From Oscillospiraceae bacterium (lineage in GTDB: Bacteria > Bacillota > Clostridia > Oscillospirales > Oscillospiraceae), in contig JAFUFT010000029.1 in NCBI GenBank assembly GCA_017469795.1, forward strand, positions 1 through 32,476: a DNA stretch of 32,476 nt, written 5' to 3'. This document shows, piece after piece, positions 1 through 7,860 of the stretch (within the stretch, counting starts at the first letter, position 1; each line of letters opens with the position of its first letter). Below the pieces are notes generated by a model, which searched no databases, was not told the origin of the DNA, and worked only from the letters and a program-made list of their open reading frames with translations. The position numbers and the translations under genes were made by a program.

Positions 1-2
1 GC

Positions 3-223
3 GGATTCTTTGGGATCGGCGGCTTTAACATTTCGTGTATTGCAAATTACGATGAAGCCCGCGTTGAGTTGACACTGGCGAAGTCTGACAAGGACAGAAA
101 CAAAAGCGCCTATGATTATCTGTATTCCCAGAAAAACGATACTTGCAGGATCCGGAGAATGCAAAAAAGTTCGCGGAGTGGAAAAAGCAGCATGAAAAGG
201 ATGGCTCAGGATCGGATACATGA
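3..223 (+). pseudogene. Remnant of a DUF4268-like gene, 5' truncated by the window and frameshifted
   Basis: Reading from base 3, an open frame encodes a segment containing ARVELTL and, after a charged stretch, YDYLYSQKND. This resembles the end of DUF4268-type domains (recalled, not searched). After about base 140 this frame becomes Arg/Ser-rich and unlike a protein. The frame starting at 143 instead reads LQDPENAKKFAEW and ends in a TGA at 221-223, which overlaps the ATG of the next gene. The natural reading is one protein broken by a one-base shift or small deletion near 138-145. The first frame would otherwise run to a TGA at 237-239, inside the next gene. It could also be a junction of two gene remnants. 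The 5' part is outside the window and the function is unknown. Confidence 0.45.
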
Positions 224-429
224 AAGTACGTATCATTGAAAATGCCGCCAAGTGCAACTACTGCGGCGATGTGATTGAGAGCACATACCGGCATGATTTC
301 CAAACGTGCAGTTGTGGCCGTGTGTCCGTCGATGGAGGCCATGACTATTTGCGCCGGTGCTATGCCAGCAAGGATGCTTTCACAGAAATGTCAGTCACAG
401 AGCCGGTGGAGGAAGCAGAACCAAAATGA
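220..429 (+). CDS. Small Cys-rich zinc-ribbon-like protein (DUF7695-like)
   Basis: The product has 69 residues. Cysteine pairs occur near the N-terminus (KCNYCGD, residues 12-15) and at residues 30-32 (TCSCGR), followed by the motif DGGHDYLRR. The spacing suggests a single metal-binding ribbon. I recall similar stand-alone small proteins in many Firmicutes, now named DUF7695, but did not check this. The function is unknown. The ATG at 220 overlaps the stop of the preceding broken gene (ATGA), so translation was probably coupled to it. A strong hairpin terminator follows 67 bases after the stop. The acidic tail (residues 58-69, rich in Glu and Pro) is probably disordered. Confidence 0.6.
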   Translation: MKVRIIENAAKCNYCGDVIESTYRHDFQTCSCGRVSVDGGHDYLRRCYASKDAFTEMSVTEPVEEAEPK

Positions 430-495
430 GAAATGAAAAGTGTCTTTTCGCTTTTCTTTCTATGGTTTGGTACCTTATTGCACGTCTTTCACATT

Positions 496-545
496 AGCAG
501 AACCTCTTTTGTCCTGGCGGACAAAAGAGGTTCTGCTTTTTATTA
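496..545 (+). terminator. Strong intrinsic terminator after the small Cys-rich gene
   Basis: A perfect 19-bp stem is formed by 496-514 and 519-537 with a 4-base loop (TGGC). It is followed by a T-rich tract (TTTTTATTATT). T-tract placement shows it works on the plus strand and ends transcription of the gene at 220-429. Confidence 0.85.
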
Positions 546-570
546 TTCTATTAAACATCAAATCCAGCAT

Positions 571-601
571 AAAATCCCCCGGCCGAACAGGCCAGGGGAT
601 T
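571..601 (-). terminator. Intrinsic terminator of the phosphoribosyltransferase gene
   Basis: Arms 573-584 and 590-601 pair over 12 positions with one mismatch (580/594) around a GAACA loop. On the minus strand the stem runs into TTTT at 574-571. It lies 14 bases beyond the stop codon of the minus-strand gene at 615-1169. Confidence 0.7.
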
Positions 602-614
602 CCCTTTGCTATAT

Positions 615-1169
615 TCAGGAAACCGGATTTCCTTTTCCGTCAAACAGGGGGAGTTTTTCCAGATAAATGATATCATTCCGGTCGGCAGCGCCGCCCTCGG
701 CCAGGATCGACATACGGCCGACTACGATACCCTCTGCTTGCTCCACGAGATTCTCCACCGCTGCGATGGAACCGCCGGTGGAGATTACATCGTCCAGGAT
801 GAGGATACGCTTTCCCTTCATCTTGGCGGCGTCTGCGCCGTCCATGTATAGCATCTGCTTTCCCTCGGTCGTAATGGATTGATCTTCCACTTCGAACACG
901 CCGTTCATATACAGCTTTTTTGCCTTGCGGACCAGGAAATACTCGTTTCGTCCGCTCTGACGGGCCATTTCATGGATCAGGGGAATCGCCTTGGCCTCGG
1001 GCGCAACCATATAGTCAAACGGAGGCGCCTTTTTCAGCAGTTCTGCCGCGCATGCGCAGGTCAGTTCCACATCGCCAAAAATCACGAATGCAGCGATCAT
1101 TGCCGAATCATTCAGCGGGCAAAGGGGAAGATCCCGTTCAAGGCCGGCGATTCTAAGCTTGTAAGTCAT
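615..1169 (-). CDS. Adenine-type phosphoribosyltransferase family protein
   Basis: The product has 184 residues, the usual size of type I phosphoribosyltransferases. The PRPP-binding signature is ILILDDVISTGGS at residues 122-134, with the two Asp and TGGS that bind the ribose 5-phosphate. An upstream APEAK segment (residues 56-60) matches the loop found in adenine and xanthine enzymes. Enzymes of this family join a purine base to PRPP to give the nucleotide and pyrophosphate. The base cannot be fixed from sequence; adenine is the nearest match. The gene diverges from a purine-type NCS2 permease at 1330, which supports a salvage role. Its promoter is a perfect TTGACA-17-TATAAT, and an AGAGGAG ribosome site lies at 1180-1186. 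The cognate terminator is at 571-601. Confidence 0.8.
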   Translation of the reverse strand: MTYKLRIAGLERDLPLCPLNDSAMIAAFVIFGDVELTCACAAELLKKAPPFDYMVAPEAKAIPLIHEMARQSGRNEYFLVRKAKKLYMNGVFEVEDQSITTEGKQMLYMDGADAAKMKGKRILILDDVISTGGSIAAVENLVEQAEGIVVGRMSILAEGGAADRNDIIYLEKLPLFDGKGNPVS

Positions 1170-1205
1170 CCAAAAACAACTCCTCTTATCATATTTCCAT
1201 GATGA

Positions 1206-1234
1206 ATTATACTATCGCGCCCGATTGTTGTCAA
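1206..1234 (-). promoter_or_regulatory. Consensus sigma-A promoter of the phosphoribosyltransferase gene
   Basis: On the minus strand, TTGACA lies at 1234-1229 and TATAAT at 1211-1206. The spacer is exactly 17 bp. Both hexamers match consensus fully. The start codon lies 37 bases downstream of the -10 box. Confidence 0.88.
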
Positions 1235-1329
1235 TTTGAAAAAGTCAGTTATCATCGAAAAATGATGTGGCATTTTAACGCTGAATATGGTAGAATATTT
1301 CCGTGATTTTTATGTAAGGAGGACACAGT

Positions 1330-2784
1330 ATGGAAAAAATCTTCAAGCTGAAGGAAAACGGTACGACTGTCCGCACAGAAATCATTGCGGGTCTTACCAC
1401 CTTCATGACCATGGCCTACATCATCGCGCTGAATCCGAATCTTCTGACGAACTTCGGCAGCGGTCTTGGTGACGGCACCATGGTCCCTGAACTGTGGAAC
1501 GCTGTCTTTATGGCTACCTGCCTGGCTTCCTTTGTGGGTATGCTTGTGATGGCATTCGCTGCGAACAAACCCTTTGCAATGGCCCCCGGCATGGGCCTCA
1601 ACAGCTTCTTCGCTGTTGTGGTCGCCAATATCTGCGGTATGCTCGGCATCACCTATGTGGAGGGCTTCCGGGCTGCCCTGGTCATCATCCTGGTGGAAGG
1701 CATCATCTTTGTGATCCTGTCTGTGCTCAATATCCGGGAGAAGATCGTGGAAGCGATCCCGCTGGGCGTACGGCTCGGCATTGCCCCCGCCATCGGCCTG
1801 ATGCTCATGAACATCGGCGTTGGCTCCAACGTCGGCATCTATGCCGCCGGCAATGATTTTGCCTCTCCGTTCTATGTGATGCGCGACTTCTTCGGCGCGC
1901 TGACGCCCCGGGTAATTCAGGGCGGCATGGGAGCAGAAGGATATGCAACCATGGTCCTGACTGTCGCTACGATGTTTATCGGCCTGTTCGTGATCATCAT
2001 TCTTGCGCACAAGGGAATCAAGGCATCCGTGCTGATCGGCATGCTGGTTGCTTCTGTTGTGTACTGGGCAGGCGAGGCGATCTTCCTGCATACCAATCCC
2101 TTCGCGTCTCTGGCAACTGCATCTTGGATTCCTCCGTTTGCAGATATGGCCTCAACGACCCTCTTCAAATTTGACTTCAGCACCTTCTTCAACATCGGCT
2201 GGTTTACCGCTATCACGCTGATCATTACCTTCTGCATGATCGATATGTTCGATACGATCGGCACGCTGGTAGGCACCGCTTCCCGGGCTGGCATGGTGGA
2301 CCAGAACGGCAATATGCCTAACATGAAGGAAGCGCTCCTGGCTGATGCGGTCGGCACGGTTGCCGGTTCCATTACCGGTACCTCCACCGTTACCACATTC
2401 ATCGAGTCCGCTTCCGGCGTGGAAGCAGGCGGACGTACGGGCCTGACTGCTCTGACCACCGGAATCATGTTCCTGGCCTGCATCTTCATCGCCCCCATTG
2501 CTGCGATTATTCCTGCAGCTGCCACTTCCTCCGCGCTGATCTATGTAGGTATTCTGATGCTTGCCGGTCTGAAAAACATCAACTTTGACGACATCGCTCA
2601 GACAGTTCCTGTTGCCCTGATGCTGATCGCCATGCCGATCTCCGGCTCCATCGGTCATGCCATTGGTCTCGGACTCATTGCCTACACCATCATTAAGATC
2701 TTCACCGGAAAGGCCAAAGAGGTCTCTGTTCTGACCTATGTGATCTCCGCGCTCTTCCTCCTGAAGTTCTTCGTCGTTGCGTAA
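1330..2784 (+). CDS. NCS2 family purine permease (AzgA/PbuG type)
   Basis: This is a 484-residue polytopic membrane protein with about 12-14 hydrophobic segments throughout. Hallmarks of the AzgA-like branch of nucleobase:cation symporters include TTFMTMAYIIALNP near residues 23-36, APGMGLNSFF at 85-94, DMFDTIGTL at 305-313 and the family signature ESASGVEAGGRTGLTAL at 359-375. Members import hypoxanthine, guanine or adenine with protons. The exact base is not readable from sequence. The gene is preceded by a strong AAGGAGG ribosome site at 1315-1321 and diverges from the phosphoribosyltransferase at 615, which would convert the imported base to nucleotide. A -10-like TAGAAT lies at 1291-1296, but its -35 is poor. 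I found no purine riboswitch in the 160-base gap. A terminator follows the stop. Confidence 0.9.
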   Translation: MEKIFKLKENGTTVRTEIIAGLTTFMTMAYIIALNPNLLTNFGSGLGDGTMVPELWNAVFMATCLASFVGMLVMAFAANKPFAMAPGMGLNSFFAVVVANICGMLGITYVEGFRAALVIILVEGIIFVILSVLNIREKIVEAIPLGVRLGIAPAIGLMLMNIGVGSNVGIYAAGNDFASPFYVMRDFFGALTPRVIQGGMGAEGYATMVLTVATMFIGLFVIIILAHKGIKASVLIGMLVASVVYWAGEAIFLHTNPFASLATASWIPPFADMASTTLFKFDFSTFFNIGWFTAITLIITFCMIDMFDTIGTLVGTASRAGMVDQNGNMPNMKEALLADAVGTVAGSITGTSTVTTFIESASGVEAGGRTGLTALTTGIMFLACIFIAPIAAIIPAAATSSALIYVGILMLAGLKNINFDDIAQTVPVALMLIAMPISGSIGHAIGLGLIAYTIIKIFTGKAKEVSVLTYVISALFLLKFFVVA

Positions 2785-2794
2785 TGACAGTTTT

Positions 2795-2823
2795 AACGGC
2801 TGCCCATTTGGGCAGCCGTTTTT
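2795..2823 (+). terminator. Intrinsic terminator of the purine permease gene
   Basis: A perfect 11-bp stem (2795-2805 with 2810-2820) with an ATTT loop is followed by T residues through 2823. It starts 10 bases after the permease stop codon. The minus strand lacks a T-tract, so it acts in one direction. Confidence 0.85.
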
Positions 2824-2844
2824 CTGTTCTGATTGGCATCATCG

Positions 2845-3069
2845 TCAGCCGGGCTGCTGACTGGTGTGATGCTCCGTCCGGACCGGGCGGTCCCGAAACA
2901 GCAGAGAGATGCACCAGATCCCGGCCAGTCCGACGATGGTGTAGATAATCCGGCTCCAGACGGCAGTTTGTCCGCCGAAGATCCACGCAACGAGATCAAA
3001 CTGGAAGATGCCCACAAGGGCCCAGTTCAACGCTCCGATGATGGTAAGCGTCAGAGCAGTTCTGTCCAT
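2845..3069 (-). CDS. DUF378 family small membrane protein
   Basis: The product has 74 residues and two transmembrane helices (about 7-27 and 40-62). Features are the ALNWALVG motif in the first helix and IYTIVGLAGIW in the second, typical of DUF378 proteins, whose function is unknown. I chose the ATG at 3069 because AGGAGG at 3082-3077 sits 7 bases before it. An in-frame ATG at 3075 is only 1 base from that site, and the ORF could extend to 3102 without a better ribosome site. The last ~12 residues are polar (TEHHTSQQPG). The gene follows the V-ATPase operon on the same strand but is separated by a terminator whose T-tract touches this gene's ribosome site, so its transcription route is unclear. 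Confidence 0.75.
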   Translation of the reverse strand: MDRTALTLTIIGALNWALVGIFQFDLVAWIFGGQTAVWSRIIYTIVGLAGIWCISLLFRDRPVRTEHHTSQQPG

Positions 3070-3082
3070 AATCATACCTCCT

Positions 3083-3130
3083 AAAAAAATGGTTCCGCTC
3101 AAAGGTATTATGGGCGGAACCGGTTTTTTT
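3083..3130. terminator. Bidirectional intrinsic terminator ending the V-ATPase operon
   Basis: Arms GGTTCCGC (3091-3098) and GCGGAACC (3114-3121) pair perfectly and can extend by two pairs, one of them a wobble. On the minus strand the stem is followed by T7 (3090 is A, then 3089-3083), ending the ATPase transcript 12 bases after its last stop codon. On the plus strand it is followed by GG and then T7 (3124-3130). The minus-strand T-tract runs directly into the DUF378 ribosome site. Confidence 0.8.
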
Positions 3131-3132
3131 AT

Positions 3133-3738
3133 TCAGGCGTTTTTCTTTGCTTTGATCACTTTCAGTCTGGAGAATTCCTCGCGTTCTTTTTCCTCCAGCG
3201 CTTCTGTGATCAGAGAGATCGTGCTCTCGTATCCGGGGATCACGATATTGCGCAGTGCATTGGCTCGTTTTTGCGTTTTTTTGATGGTAAAGGCAAGCCG
3301 GTAGATCGTATTTTCCATTTCAGCCAGTTCTTTTGTCAGTTCCTTGACCTTGTGGAATTTCATCAGTGCCTCGTCCAATGCGGAATTCGTGACCGAAAGA
3401 CCGTATGTCACACGCTGAGAGGGCGGGTCGGCAGATACCGTCGGTATTTCAACCCCCATCACAGAACGATACCGGATCTCCACAGAGTCGTCAATTGGGA
3501 CGGATTCCGCCACATGGATGGTCTTTCCCATCGTGATATTGGCAAGCATCAGCGCGTCATAGGCTTCGGTGAAGGTGCTGTCGATTCTTGACTGCAGCGC
3601 CTCCGCTTCGGAGATCAGGCCCATCATTTCACGGGTCAGGATATTCCGTTTCCGATCCATGAGCTCGTAACCGGTGGTCGCCAGTTCCAGAGAATGCTTG
3701 GTGGCGATCAGGTTGCCTTTGGTCGGGAGTACAGCCAT
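3133..3738 (-). CDS. atpD: V-type ATP synthase subunit D
   Basis: This 201-residue subunit forms the central rotor shaft of V/A-type ATPases and couples the A3B3 head to the membrane ring. The N-terminus (PTKGNLIATKHSLELA) and the long N- and C-terminal helices forming an antiparallel coiled coil are typical. The C-terminal stretch (RANALRNIVIPGYESTISLI, then EEKEREEFSRLKVIK) contains the family's conserved NALE/NALR-type segment. It is the last gene of the operon, 13 bases after atpB, with an AAGGAGG ribosome site. A terminator follows 12 bases later. Also named ntpD. Confidence 0.93.
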   Translation of the reverse strand: MAVLPTKGNLIATKHSLELATTGYELMDRKRNILTREMMGLISEAEALQSRIDSTFTEAYDALMLANITMGKTIHVAESVPIDDSVEIRYRSVMGVEIPTVSADPPSQRVTYGLSVTNSALDEALMKFHKVKELTKELAEMENTIYRLAFTIKKTQKRANALRNIVIPGYESTISLITEALEEKEREEFSRLKVIKAKKNA

Positions 3739-3751
3739 AGTCGCTTCCTCC

Positions 3752-5134
3752 TTAGAATGTCACGTCTTCCACGTAATGCGCATCGATGTCCTCAGCGCTG
3801 ATCCGATCCAGCTCTGACTTCGGCAGAATGGACAGGAGCTTCCATCCCAGATCCAGGGTATCGTCGATGCTCCGATCCTCCCGGACGCCCTGAGTCAGGA
3901 AATAGGCTTCAAAGGCGTTGCCGAACTTCAGATACAGTTTATCGGTATCGCTCAGTTCGTCTTCGCCGATAACGGAGGCCAGAGAACGGGCGTCCTGGAC
4001 TTTCGAATACGAGGCGAAGAGCTGGTTGGAGACGTCGGAGTGATCCGCTCTGGTATAGCCCTCGCCGATTCCGTCCTTCATCAGACGGGAAAGGGAGGGA
4101 AGCACGGAAATCGGCGGATAAACGCCTTTCTGTTCCAGCTCACGGTCCAGAACGATCTGTCCCTCCGTAATATACCCGGTCAAATCGGGGATGGGGTGCG
4201 TAATATCATCATTGGGCATGGTCAGGATCGGAACCTGGGTCACGGAACCGGACTTTCCTTTCAGAATTCCCGCCCGTTCATAAAGAGATGCAAGATCGGA
4301 GTAGAGATAAGAGGGGAATCCTTTTCTGGAGGGAATCTCACCCTTCGAAGAGGAGAATTCCCGAACCGCTTCACAGTAAGAAGTCATGTCCGTCATGATG
4401 ACCAGAACATGATATCCCAGATGGAATGCCAGATATTCCGCTGCCGTCAGCGCACACCGGGGCGTTAGCATACGTTCAATAATTGGATCGGACGCCAGAT
4501 TGACAAACATGACAACCCGCTGCAGCGCGCCGGCTTCCTCAAAGTCCTTTTTGAAGAAATCCGCCACGTCGTTTTTCACGCCCATCGCAGCGAAAACGAT
4601 GGCAAATTCGCCGTCATCCGCCGCGACCTTGGCCTGGCGAACGATTTGCGCGGCCACGTCATTGTGCCGCATACCGGCTCCGGAAAAGATCGGGAGCTTC
4701 TGTCCCCGGATCAGGGTGGACATGCCGTCGATGGCGGAAATGCCGGTGTAGATGCAGTTTCTGGGATACACCCGGGCCACCGGATTCATGGCAGATCCGT
4801 TGATGTTCCGACGCTCCTCGGGGTACAGCTCGCCCAGGCCGTCGATGGGACGTCCGGCGCCGTTGAAGACCCGGCCCAGCATCTCGCTGGAGAGCGCCAG
4901 TTCCATGGGTTTGCCGGTGAAATTCGTCCGGGCGTTTTCAAGGGAAATGCCCTTCGTGCCTTCAAAAACCTGCAGGACCGCACGGCTGCCGTCCAGCTGG
5001 ATCACACGGCCATAGCGTTTTTCACCGCTTGTGAGCGTGATTTCCGCCATCTCGTCATAGCCGATCCCGCTGACTCCATCCAGAAAAATCAGCGAACCGA
5101 CCATTTCAGATAGACCAATATACTCTAACTTCAT
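3752..5134 (-). CDS. atpB: V-type ATP synthase subunit B (non-catalytic)
   Basis: The product has 460 residues, the usual length for the B subunit, which alternates with A in the hexameric head. The N-terminal beta-barrel is followed by the nucleotide-binding fold. In place of a P-loop Lys/Thr it carries [10 protein letters not shown], the standard non-catalytic variant. Other landmarks are [36 protein letters not shown] (a known B subunit signature) and [15 protein letters not shown]. Its AAGGAGG ribosome site lies 9 bases before the ATG and overlaps the end of atpA, 15 bases upstream. Also named ntpB. Confidence 0.95.
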   Translation of the reverse strand: MKLEYIGLSEMVGSLIFLDGVSGIGYDEMAEITLTSGEKRYGRVIQLDGSRAVLQVFEGTKGISLENARTNFTGKPMELALSSEMLGRVFNGAGRPIDGLGELYPEERRNINGSAMNPVARVYPRNCIYTGISAIDGMSTLIRGQKLPIFSGAGMRHNDVAAQIVRQAKVAADDGEFAIVFAAMGVKNDVADFFKKDFEEAGALQRVVMFVNLASDPIIERMLTPRCALTAAEYLAFHLGYHVLVIMTDMTSYCEAVREFSSSKGEIPSRKGFPSYLYSDLASLYERAGILKGKSGSVTQVPILTMPNDDITHPIPDLTGYITEGQIVLDRELEQKGVYPPISVLPSLSRLMKDGIGEGYTRADHSDVSNQLFASYSKVQDARSLASVIGEDELSDTDKLYLKFGNAFEAYFLTQGVREDRSIDDTLDLGWKLLSILPKSELDRISAEDIDAHYVEDVTF

Positions 5135-5149
5135 TGTCGAACGCCTCCT

Positions 5150-6919
5150 TTACTGATAAAGTGCGGCAACAGACGCAATCGCTTCGTCCACAGCCTGTTC
5201 ATAGGGTCCGAACTGGGAAAGGTCATCGTTGGGGATCTCATATTTCATCCGGACAAGCTTTTCGAAGATCCCTGTGGCCTTGATCTGAGAAAGCGGTACG
5301 GATTTGGCGATCAGGCCGCGGCAACCGTCGAAGAGCCGGAAGATGACTGCCATCATCCGCTTCGTCTTTTCCATAGGAACATAGGTGTCTATGGCATGGA
5401 ACGAATTCTGCTGCAGGAATCCCAACCGAATTACTCGAGCGATCTCGATGGTCAGCTTCTGATCTTCCGGCAAAATGTCGGATCCGATCAGCTTTACGAT
5501 CTCGTTGAGGCTGGTTTCCTCCTTCATAACTGCCTGAAGCCGGGCGCGCAGCTTCAGGAAATCCTCTCCAAGCTGCTCATTATACCAAGGCGTCAGATCT
5601 GTCAGGTATTCGGAATAACTCTGATTCCAGTTGATGGCGGGGAAATGGCGCGCATAGGCCAGCGACCGATCCAGCGCCCAGAAGGTCCGGATAAAGCGCT
5701 TGGTGTTTTGCGTCACCGGTTCGGAGAAATCGCCGCCCTGGGGCGAAACAGCACCGATGATGGTGATGCTGCCTTCCTTTCCGGAAAGAGTTTTCATATA
5801 TCCGGCCCGCTCATAGAACTCCGCCAGCCGGGAGGACAGATATGCGGGGAAGCCTTCCTCCGCAGGCATCTCTTCCAGACGTCCGGAGATCTCACGCAGC
5901 GCCTCTGCCCAGCGGGATGTGGAGTCCGCCATCATCGCCACATGATATCCCATATCCCGGTAGTACTCCGCAATGGTCATGCCGGTATAGATAGACGCCT
6001 CACGGGCCGCCACAGGCATATTGGATGTGTTTGCCAGCAGGACAGTACGGTACATCAGCGGCTGGTCCGTATGGGGATCAATGAGTTCGGAAAACTCATC
6101 GAGTACTTCCGTCATCTCGTTCCCGCGTTCTCCGCAGCCGAGATAAACGATCAGATCCGCATCCGACCACTTCGCCAGCTGATGCTGTGTTACGGTTTTT
6201 CCGGCGCCGAAGGGGCCGGGGATCGCGGCGCATCCGCCCTTTCCCAGCGGGAAAAGCGCGTCAATGATCCGCTGTCCGGTAACAAGGGGTCTGGTGATCG
6301 TGCAGCGGGCCTCCACAGGACGTGGCGAACGGATCGGCCACTGCTGCGCCAGCTTCAGCTCCAGGATCTCTCCCGCCGCGTTTTTTACTGTGACAAGCGT
6401 ATCGGTAACTGTGTATGCTCCGTCCGGAACCACCGTCAGCACCGTACCGGACTGATCGGGCCGCATCATGCTGCGGTGCCGGATCACGGGCGTTTCCTGG
6501 CACTCGGCATAGACAGCGCCGGGGGCGAGTTCGTCTCCGGGACTGACGCAGATCGTAACGTCCCATTTTTTCTCCTCATCCAGGGCAGGGATCTGAATGC
6601 CCCGGCCGATAAAGGCGCCGGTGGCCTCCGCGATTCCGCGGAGAGGGCGGCAGATGCCGTCGTAGATGTTGTTGAGCAGTCCGGGTCCAAGCGTAATGGA
6701 CATGGGGGCGCCCTTCGGAAATACCGGCATTCCGGGCATCAGGCCGGTGGTATCCTCATAGACCTGAACCGTGGTGACATCGCCTTCTACGGAAACGACC
6801 TCGCCGATCAGGCGCTCGGTTCCTACTTCGACCATATCCATCATAGCCAGCCCGCGGCCGCCCTTGACGGTTACAACGGGGCCGTTCACGCCTTCAATAT
6901 AGTACTTTGTCTCAGACAT
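5150..6919 (-). CDS. atpA: V-type ATP synthase subunit A (catalytic)
   Basis: This 589-residue catalytic subunit hydrolyses or makes ATP. The P-loop GPFGAGKT lies at residues 235-242 and is followed by TQHQLAKWSDADLIVYLGCGERGNEM. The A-type non-homologous insert (about residues 110-200) separates it from F-type beta subunits. MADSTSRWAEALREISGRLEEMPAEEGFPAYL is represented by its usual blocks. A GAGGAGG ribosome site lies 6 bases before the ATG. It follows atpE by 11 bases. Also named ntpA. Together with subunit I and ring subunit K this indicates a complete rotary enzyme; direction of work (pump or synthase) cannot be told. Confidence 0.96.
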   Translation of the reverse strand: MSETKYYIEGVNGPVVTVKGGRGLAMMDMVEVGTERLIGEVVSVEGDVTTVQVYEDTTGLMPGMPVFPKGAPMSITLGPGLLNNIYDGICRPLRGIAEATGAFIGRGIQIPALDEEKKWDVTICVSPGDELAPGAVYAECQETPVIRHRSMMRPDQSGTVLTVVPDGAYTVTDTLVTVKNAAGEILELKLAQQWPIRSPRPVEARCTITRPLVTGQRIIDALFPLGKGGCAAIPGPFGAGKTVTQHQLAKWSDADLIVYLGCGERGNEMTEVLDEFSELIDPHTDQPLMYRTVLLANTSNMPVAAREASIYTGMTIAEYYRDMGYHVAMMADSTSRWAEALREISGRLEEMPAEEGFPAYLSSRLAEFYERAGYMKTLSGKEGSITIIGAVSPQGGDFSEPVTQNTKRFIRTFWALDRSLAYARHFPAINWNQSYSEYLTDLTPWYNEQLGEDFLKLRARLQAVMKEETSLNEIVKLIGSDILPEDQKLTIEIARVIRLGFLQQNSFHAIDTYVPMEKTKRMMAVIFRLFDGCRGLIAKSVPLSQIKATGIFEKLVRMKYEIPNDDLSQFGPYEQAVDEAIASVAALYQ

Positions 6920-6930
6920 GATACGCCTCC

Positions 6931-7536
6931 TCAGTCATCCGCAAGGCTGATGCCGAACAGCTCCGCAAAGTGGCCGTCCAGATCGCCCAGCGCAGTATCG
7001 TAACTCTCGTCCGCCCGCAGGAGCCGGGAAGGGCAGTCAACGATCAGGCCGCCGAGGGTGAAAGTACCCTCCTTGAACGTCACGTGCTTTCCGGGCAGGG
7101 AAGCGGCCAGTTCCCGGGAATACTTCATATCGGAAGGTCGAAGCCAAATCTCTCCGTCGTAGGGATTGCCCAGGGCCGAAAAGGCTTCTGCATACAGTTT
7201 TTTCAGATGCGGCAGATAATCATCTGTTTCCGTAAACGCACTGATTTTTTCCCGTACCGCAGCAAAGACCTCCTGCGCAATGGCTTCCCGACGGTTGGTG
7301 ATAATCCGCTTGTCCGTCAGCATCCGCTTGGAAATCTCCCGTCCGGCGTCGCTTGTGATCGCACGGGCCCGGGACTGAACCATGGCGTCAGTTTCACGCT
7401 TGATCTGGTCTTCCGCTTCCCGAAGACGGGCGTCTCGCTCCCGGGAGATCTGATGCTGCAAAGCGTCGCGTTCTTTCGCCGCATCGTTTAAAACAAGTTG
7501 TTTGAACCTGTCGAGTTTTTCGTTCATATCTGGCAT
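6931..7536 (-). CDS. atpE: V-type ATP synthase subunit E
   Basis: The product has 201 residues. It is the peripheral-stalk subunit that pairs with the G/H-type coiled coil. The N-terminal half is a long charged helix (about residues 5-90, rich in Lys, Glu, Arg and Ala). The C-terminal half is a small mixed domain ending GGLIVDCPSRLLRADESY, a typical subunit E block. The frame is open upstream to 7689, but that part is inside atpF in another frame and not protein-like. The ATG at 7536 has an AAGGAT ribosome site about 10 bases upstream. An ATG at 7527 is a possible alternative. It lies 14 bases after atpF. Confidence 0.88.
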   Translation of the reverse strand: MPDMNEKLDRFKQLVLNDAAKERDALQHQISRERDARLREAEDQIKRETDAMVQSRARAITSDAGREISKRMLTDKRIITNRREAIAQEVFAAVREKISAFTETDDYLPHLKKLYAEAFSALGNPYDGEIWLRPSDMKYSRELAASLPGKHVTFKEGTFTLGGLIVDCPSRLLRADESYDTALGDLDGHFAELFGISLADD

Positions 7537-7550
7537 AAATATTCCATCCT

Positions 7551-7859
7551 TTATACCTTGATGCCGATCGCCTCGCGGATATACCGCGTGATGGAATCGG
7601 GTTCTCTGCCTGTATGATGCCGGTCGGGAATCTCCACTAGCAGGGGACGGACAGAGGTCAGCTTCAGCGCATTGACCTGTTCGGGGCAAAGCGCCGCGAG
7701 CTTTTCGTTGATGAGCAGGATCCCGATGGAGGGATCCTGGACCGCAGCCTCAATGGCGGAGAGCGTTTCTTCCCGGGTATCGGCCCGAGTACCCTCTATT
7801 CCCGCAAGGCGCAGACCTGTGAGCGTATCCGAATTGTCGGAGATCACAAAGTAACGCAT
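7551..7859 (-). CDS. atpF: V-type ATP synthase subunit F
   Basis: This 102-residue protein is a Rossmann-like small subunit bound to the central shaft. The start MRYFVISDNSDTLTGLRLAGIEG and the central IGILLINEKLA are typical of the family, as is the IPDRH segment. The C-terminal helix (ITRYIREAIGIKV) is the part that contacts the head. It begins 1 base after atpK ends, so the two are tightly coupled. Called ntpG in Enterococcus hirae nomenclature. Confidence 0.92.
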   Translation of the reverse strand: MRYFVISDNSDTLTGLRLAGIEGTRADTREETLSAIEAAVQDPSIGILLINEKLAALCPEQVNALKLTSVRPLLVEIPDRHHTGREPDSITRYIREAIGIKV

Positions 7860-7860
7860 C

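Noticed and set aside
433..670. Two overlapping small frames on the plus strand
   Set aside because: They run through two terminator hairpins, and neither resembles a protein.
1170..1329. Purine riboswitch before the permease gene
   Set aside because: The conserved purine aptamer core and its paired loops are not present in this 160-base gap.
5396..7003. Long open frame (535 codons) on the plus strand
   Set aside because: It lies opposite atpA, whose catalytic motifs are complete. The antisense product has shadow-type composition and no ribosome site.
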